Assembly: GCF_000317285.1 (NCBI RefSeq)
Contig: NZ_AJLN01000068.1
Span: forward strand, 1-64,000
Reading direction: 5' to 3'
DNA: 64,000 nucleotides
Source: Chlorogloeopsis fritschii PCC 6912
GTDB lineage: Bacteria > Cyanobacteriota > Cyanobacteriia > Cyanobacteriales > Nostocaceae
Position 1 is the stretch's first letter; each line of letters begins with the position of its first letter. Made by a program: the position numbers and the translations under genes. Shown in pieces: positions 63,001-64,000 of this stretch. Below the pieces are notes generated by a model. That model searched no databases, was not told the DNA's origin, and worked only from the letters and a program-made list of their open reading frames with translations.

Positions 63001-64000
63001 TTGCTAAACGATGACTGGGCAACAACTGCAGGTGGTAAGACATCTTTCTACGAACGCTCTACACTTAATCCCGAATTTGCTTGTCGTCCAGGTGATCCCA
63101 GGTTACCAGGAGGATGTCAGGATCAAAATAGTGATGGAAAAGCAGGTGATGAATGGCGACCTGCGGCTGTATTGGCTGATGCCGTGACTCTACTTTCCAA
63201 TAACTTTAGAGAAGGCTTCCGCAATGAGGGAGACTATGACTGGAAGCCTGTTTCTAGCAGTATTCCATCATCTTTGTCAACTTATTTCTCTACCGTCAAC
63301 AGCTTTGTCCCACAGTTTAAATGGTATGGCAGTGATGGTATGCCCCAAGACCTTGTTCCAGATGTAATAGGTCAAGCAGCAACACAAGGTTTTCAAGCTA
63401 GTTCCTATCTCAACAACTTTGTAACGCCAGTTATGAAATGGACACGAGCTAGAGACTATGCATATGAAATTTGTCCTCAAACAGATATCTCCCTATGTAG
63501 CAACCCCAAAAACTGGATCATGACCAACACTAACACTGATCCAGAAGACTATGCAGGTCAAGGTCAAAGTTCATGGAACAGTGGTGGACGTAATGCTGAG
63601 GGAAGTACAATAACATCTGTCAAGACAGGATCGGTGGGTAGTCCACCTAGCGGCAAGTGGGCTAACCCAGCTTTCCCAAGAAGACTTGCTTTTAAACGAG
63701 ATCTTACTACTGGTGCGCTAGTTAGTCCCCTTCAAATTTATGGAGTAGGGAATGGAAACCCTAAGACAATACAGGCATTTAACTTCACAAGTTCTACACA
63801 ACCAGCAGTGGTAAAAGACGCAGCGAACCAAGACATTTTCATACCTTGGTTACGACCTGACAGTAATGGAAATTGGCAACGACCAATTTTACAAATTGAC
63901 GAACCTTTTACTACGGAGAGTAATCCCACTCCAACTGCTAGTCAAAATACTATTGACACTGGCAGACACGGAAATTGGTTACCAATAGCAACAGAAACTA
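60028..64000 (+). CDS. hpsA: HpsA-like hormogonium polysaccharide protein (3' end outside window)
   Basis: The frame is open from the ATG at 60028 to the window end, 1324 codons without a stop. The N terminus is basic (MPRKSQRVKAIKKIYKQF), followed at about residues 47-75 by AGFVLPTVAMVSLVVVLLTT, a type IV prepilin-like segment (Gly-Phe, then a hydrophobic helix). The long rest is extracytoplasmic in type: rich in Asn, Thr, Ser and Gly, with GGNLGGGTFTNDSG, SSYYWNYPNN-like stretches and few Lys. This matches HpsA, encoded upstream of pseudopilin genes and needed for hormogonium polysaccharide and gliding in Nostoc punctiforme. Identification is by layout and memory of the family. Confidence 0.82.
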   Translation, partial: MPRKSQRVKAIKKIYKQFNQRFLSGIKRQIIWFLRYSITPWKRRGVTNNAGFVLPTVAMVSLVVVLLTTAIMFRSFERSKNASNVRVNEAVLNAAAPAIDRAKSKLNKLFADSRLPRATPTDTALESAFNTYVNEYTFGDEQQLKVTYGSDNLRSAWIYPVDTDNNGLFDTYTLYGIYFKNPPSSGGAFTRARNTLEARTPPMVGGGISSGCEDVVGTSATLVGNTGWFKVGNKLKKSFFVYTANVPITNTGTLPTGYERYKGNKGFSAIEYQQERVQLPLVNNAVVYEDDLEITPGPKLNLNGRIISNSNLLTGSSFERVTLYQVSSPNSCFYEADNAKILVGGNLGGGTFTNDSGDLTNSTYVHLFQGKGVNPNTDTSRNITSNKSVSHWSAAIAYNSLAYVQRINRLVDAQMANAATSDPQEVQNGPATKSRREKLELYFKKRTRRVPYAEVGFNGNALMSAGTDYATTSPFQSGSSGDSLRPIDYWVFPYNPTNGTNKTDYANLTLNTSGNRLLPGATEPTKLEKEDEGRERYVGDRVLVGNNLPELWWDSSKGRFVGSGKEDTQSISSYYWNYPNNTNSDNVRSRRSQIQQLADLGAIGRDGDWELAAAKVPAPQEPVGGLRVVTGAGIYLPDGATAATSDFSSYSTQIWSDLMAAKRTTVPAAIKPFELYYGLNIQYEVPQPTTTQPYLQMRATAVYHYKSASYTETSPAPIACISSYYEPTNSTTAKNIPTFATKTLPWNTDTNGLSNNGIVYAAPNKSITDYSAVLNYQAQLQYPNGRWVNEPLKNALAKAAADRTLSDQSAIHSAICALQILDGSLSVQGTPVIPHGAIRETAFLDAREIKAIDATTGSRNYDLLLKDRQPLEIRATVLDINSLRTTTIGSGPASTQEYLLPNSGIIYATRDDALLDESAGNSAAAKLESPVDFKLDPNRRPNGIMLVNGSKLFRGATNTYRDVEKGLILASNLPVYIKGDFNLHTQEEFRELLNDDWATTAGGKTSFYERSTLNPEFACRPGDPRLPGGCQDQNSDGKAGDEWRPAAVLADAVTLLSNNFREGFRNEGDYDWKPVSSSIPSSLSTYFSTVNSFVPQFKWYGSDGMPQDLVPDVIGQAATQGFQASSYLNNFVTPVMKWTRARDYAYEICPQTDISLCSNPKNWIMTNTNTDPEDYAGQGQSSWNSGGRNAEGSTITSVKTGSVGSPPSGKWANPAFPRRLAFKRDLTTGALVSPLQIYGVGNGNPKTIQAFNFTSSTQPAVVKDAANQDIFIPWLRPDSNGNWQRPILQIDEPFTTESNPTPTASQNTIDTGRHGNWLPIATET

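Overview
The window is chromosomal DNA from a cyanobacterium, most likely a filamentous, probably heterocyst-forming member of the Nostocales. This rests on the many HIP1 octamers (GCGATCGC) in genes of all kinds, the short tandem heptamer repeats and dispersed palindromes between genes, cyanobacterial families (DUF1825, DUF2808, Tab2/Atab2, a stand-alone Mo-nitrogenase C-terminal domain protein, protochlorophyllide reductase) and the start of a hormogonium polysaccharide gene (HpsA-like) at the right edge. The genus is not determined. I saw no rRNA, tRNA, CRISPR array, prophage or transposase.

Layout. 1-9.5 kb: housekeeping and small conserved genes (HhH protein, TM2 protein, TPR protein, DUF1825, class A penicillin-binding protein, tyrS, pyrF with a translationally coupled exported protein). 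9.8-13.6 kb: a tiny Cys-rich ORF, a SufS-like class V aminotransferase, and a HipA-like pair in which the kinase has lost its N-terminal half and its partner joins a HipA-N-like segment to a HIRAN-like domain. 14-22 kb: a 1259-residue hybrid sensor kinase with a ribbon-helix-helix-like N terminus, a P-loop kinase, DUF2808, the Mo-nitrogenase-type protein, a GAF histidine kinase and an OmpR-type regulator. 22.3-26.2 kb: an arsenosugar locus (arsM, arsS) followed by an MFS exporter. 26.2-28.5 kb: repeats, two convergent Uma2 genes and a small unknown gene. 28.5-33 kb: a minus-strand signalling operon (kinase, OmpR regulator, receiver-only protein, HAMP sensor without a kinase domain). 33.2-38.6 kb: a methyltransferase, then cupin, YwiC-like and quinol nitric oxide reductase genes. 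38.6-39.4 kb: nested mobile-type repeats and a 21-bp tandem repeat. 39.4-46.1 kb: a plus-strand signalling block of three kinases and one receiver, partly overlapping start-to-stop. 46-60 kb: metabolism (fghA, an alpha-glucan phosphorylase, por diverging from a Tab2 gene, a TldE/PmbA protein, a ClC-CBS-USP transporter, xseA-xseB, a nitroreductase) with a decayed toxin-antitoxin pair. 60 kb to the end: the HpsA-like gene, cut by the window.

How it fits together. About eleven two-component proteins in two blocks dominate the window. Detoxification is a second theme (arsenic, nitric oxide, formaldehyde, nitroreductase). The non-coding DNA is repeat-rich: small elements nest inside one another, and repeat-like DNA has entered reading frames, including the ATP-binding domains of two neighbouring kinases. 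No single new system stands out beyond doubt. The best candidates for a second look are the kinase-less HAMP/receiver operon, the eroded HipA-HIRAN module, the structured repeat family with compensatory terminal arms, and the degenerate 21-bp repeat between por and the Tab2 gene.
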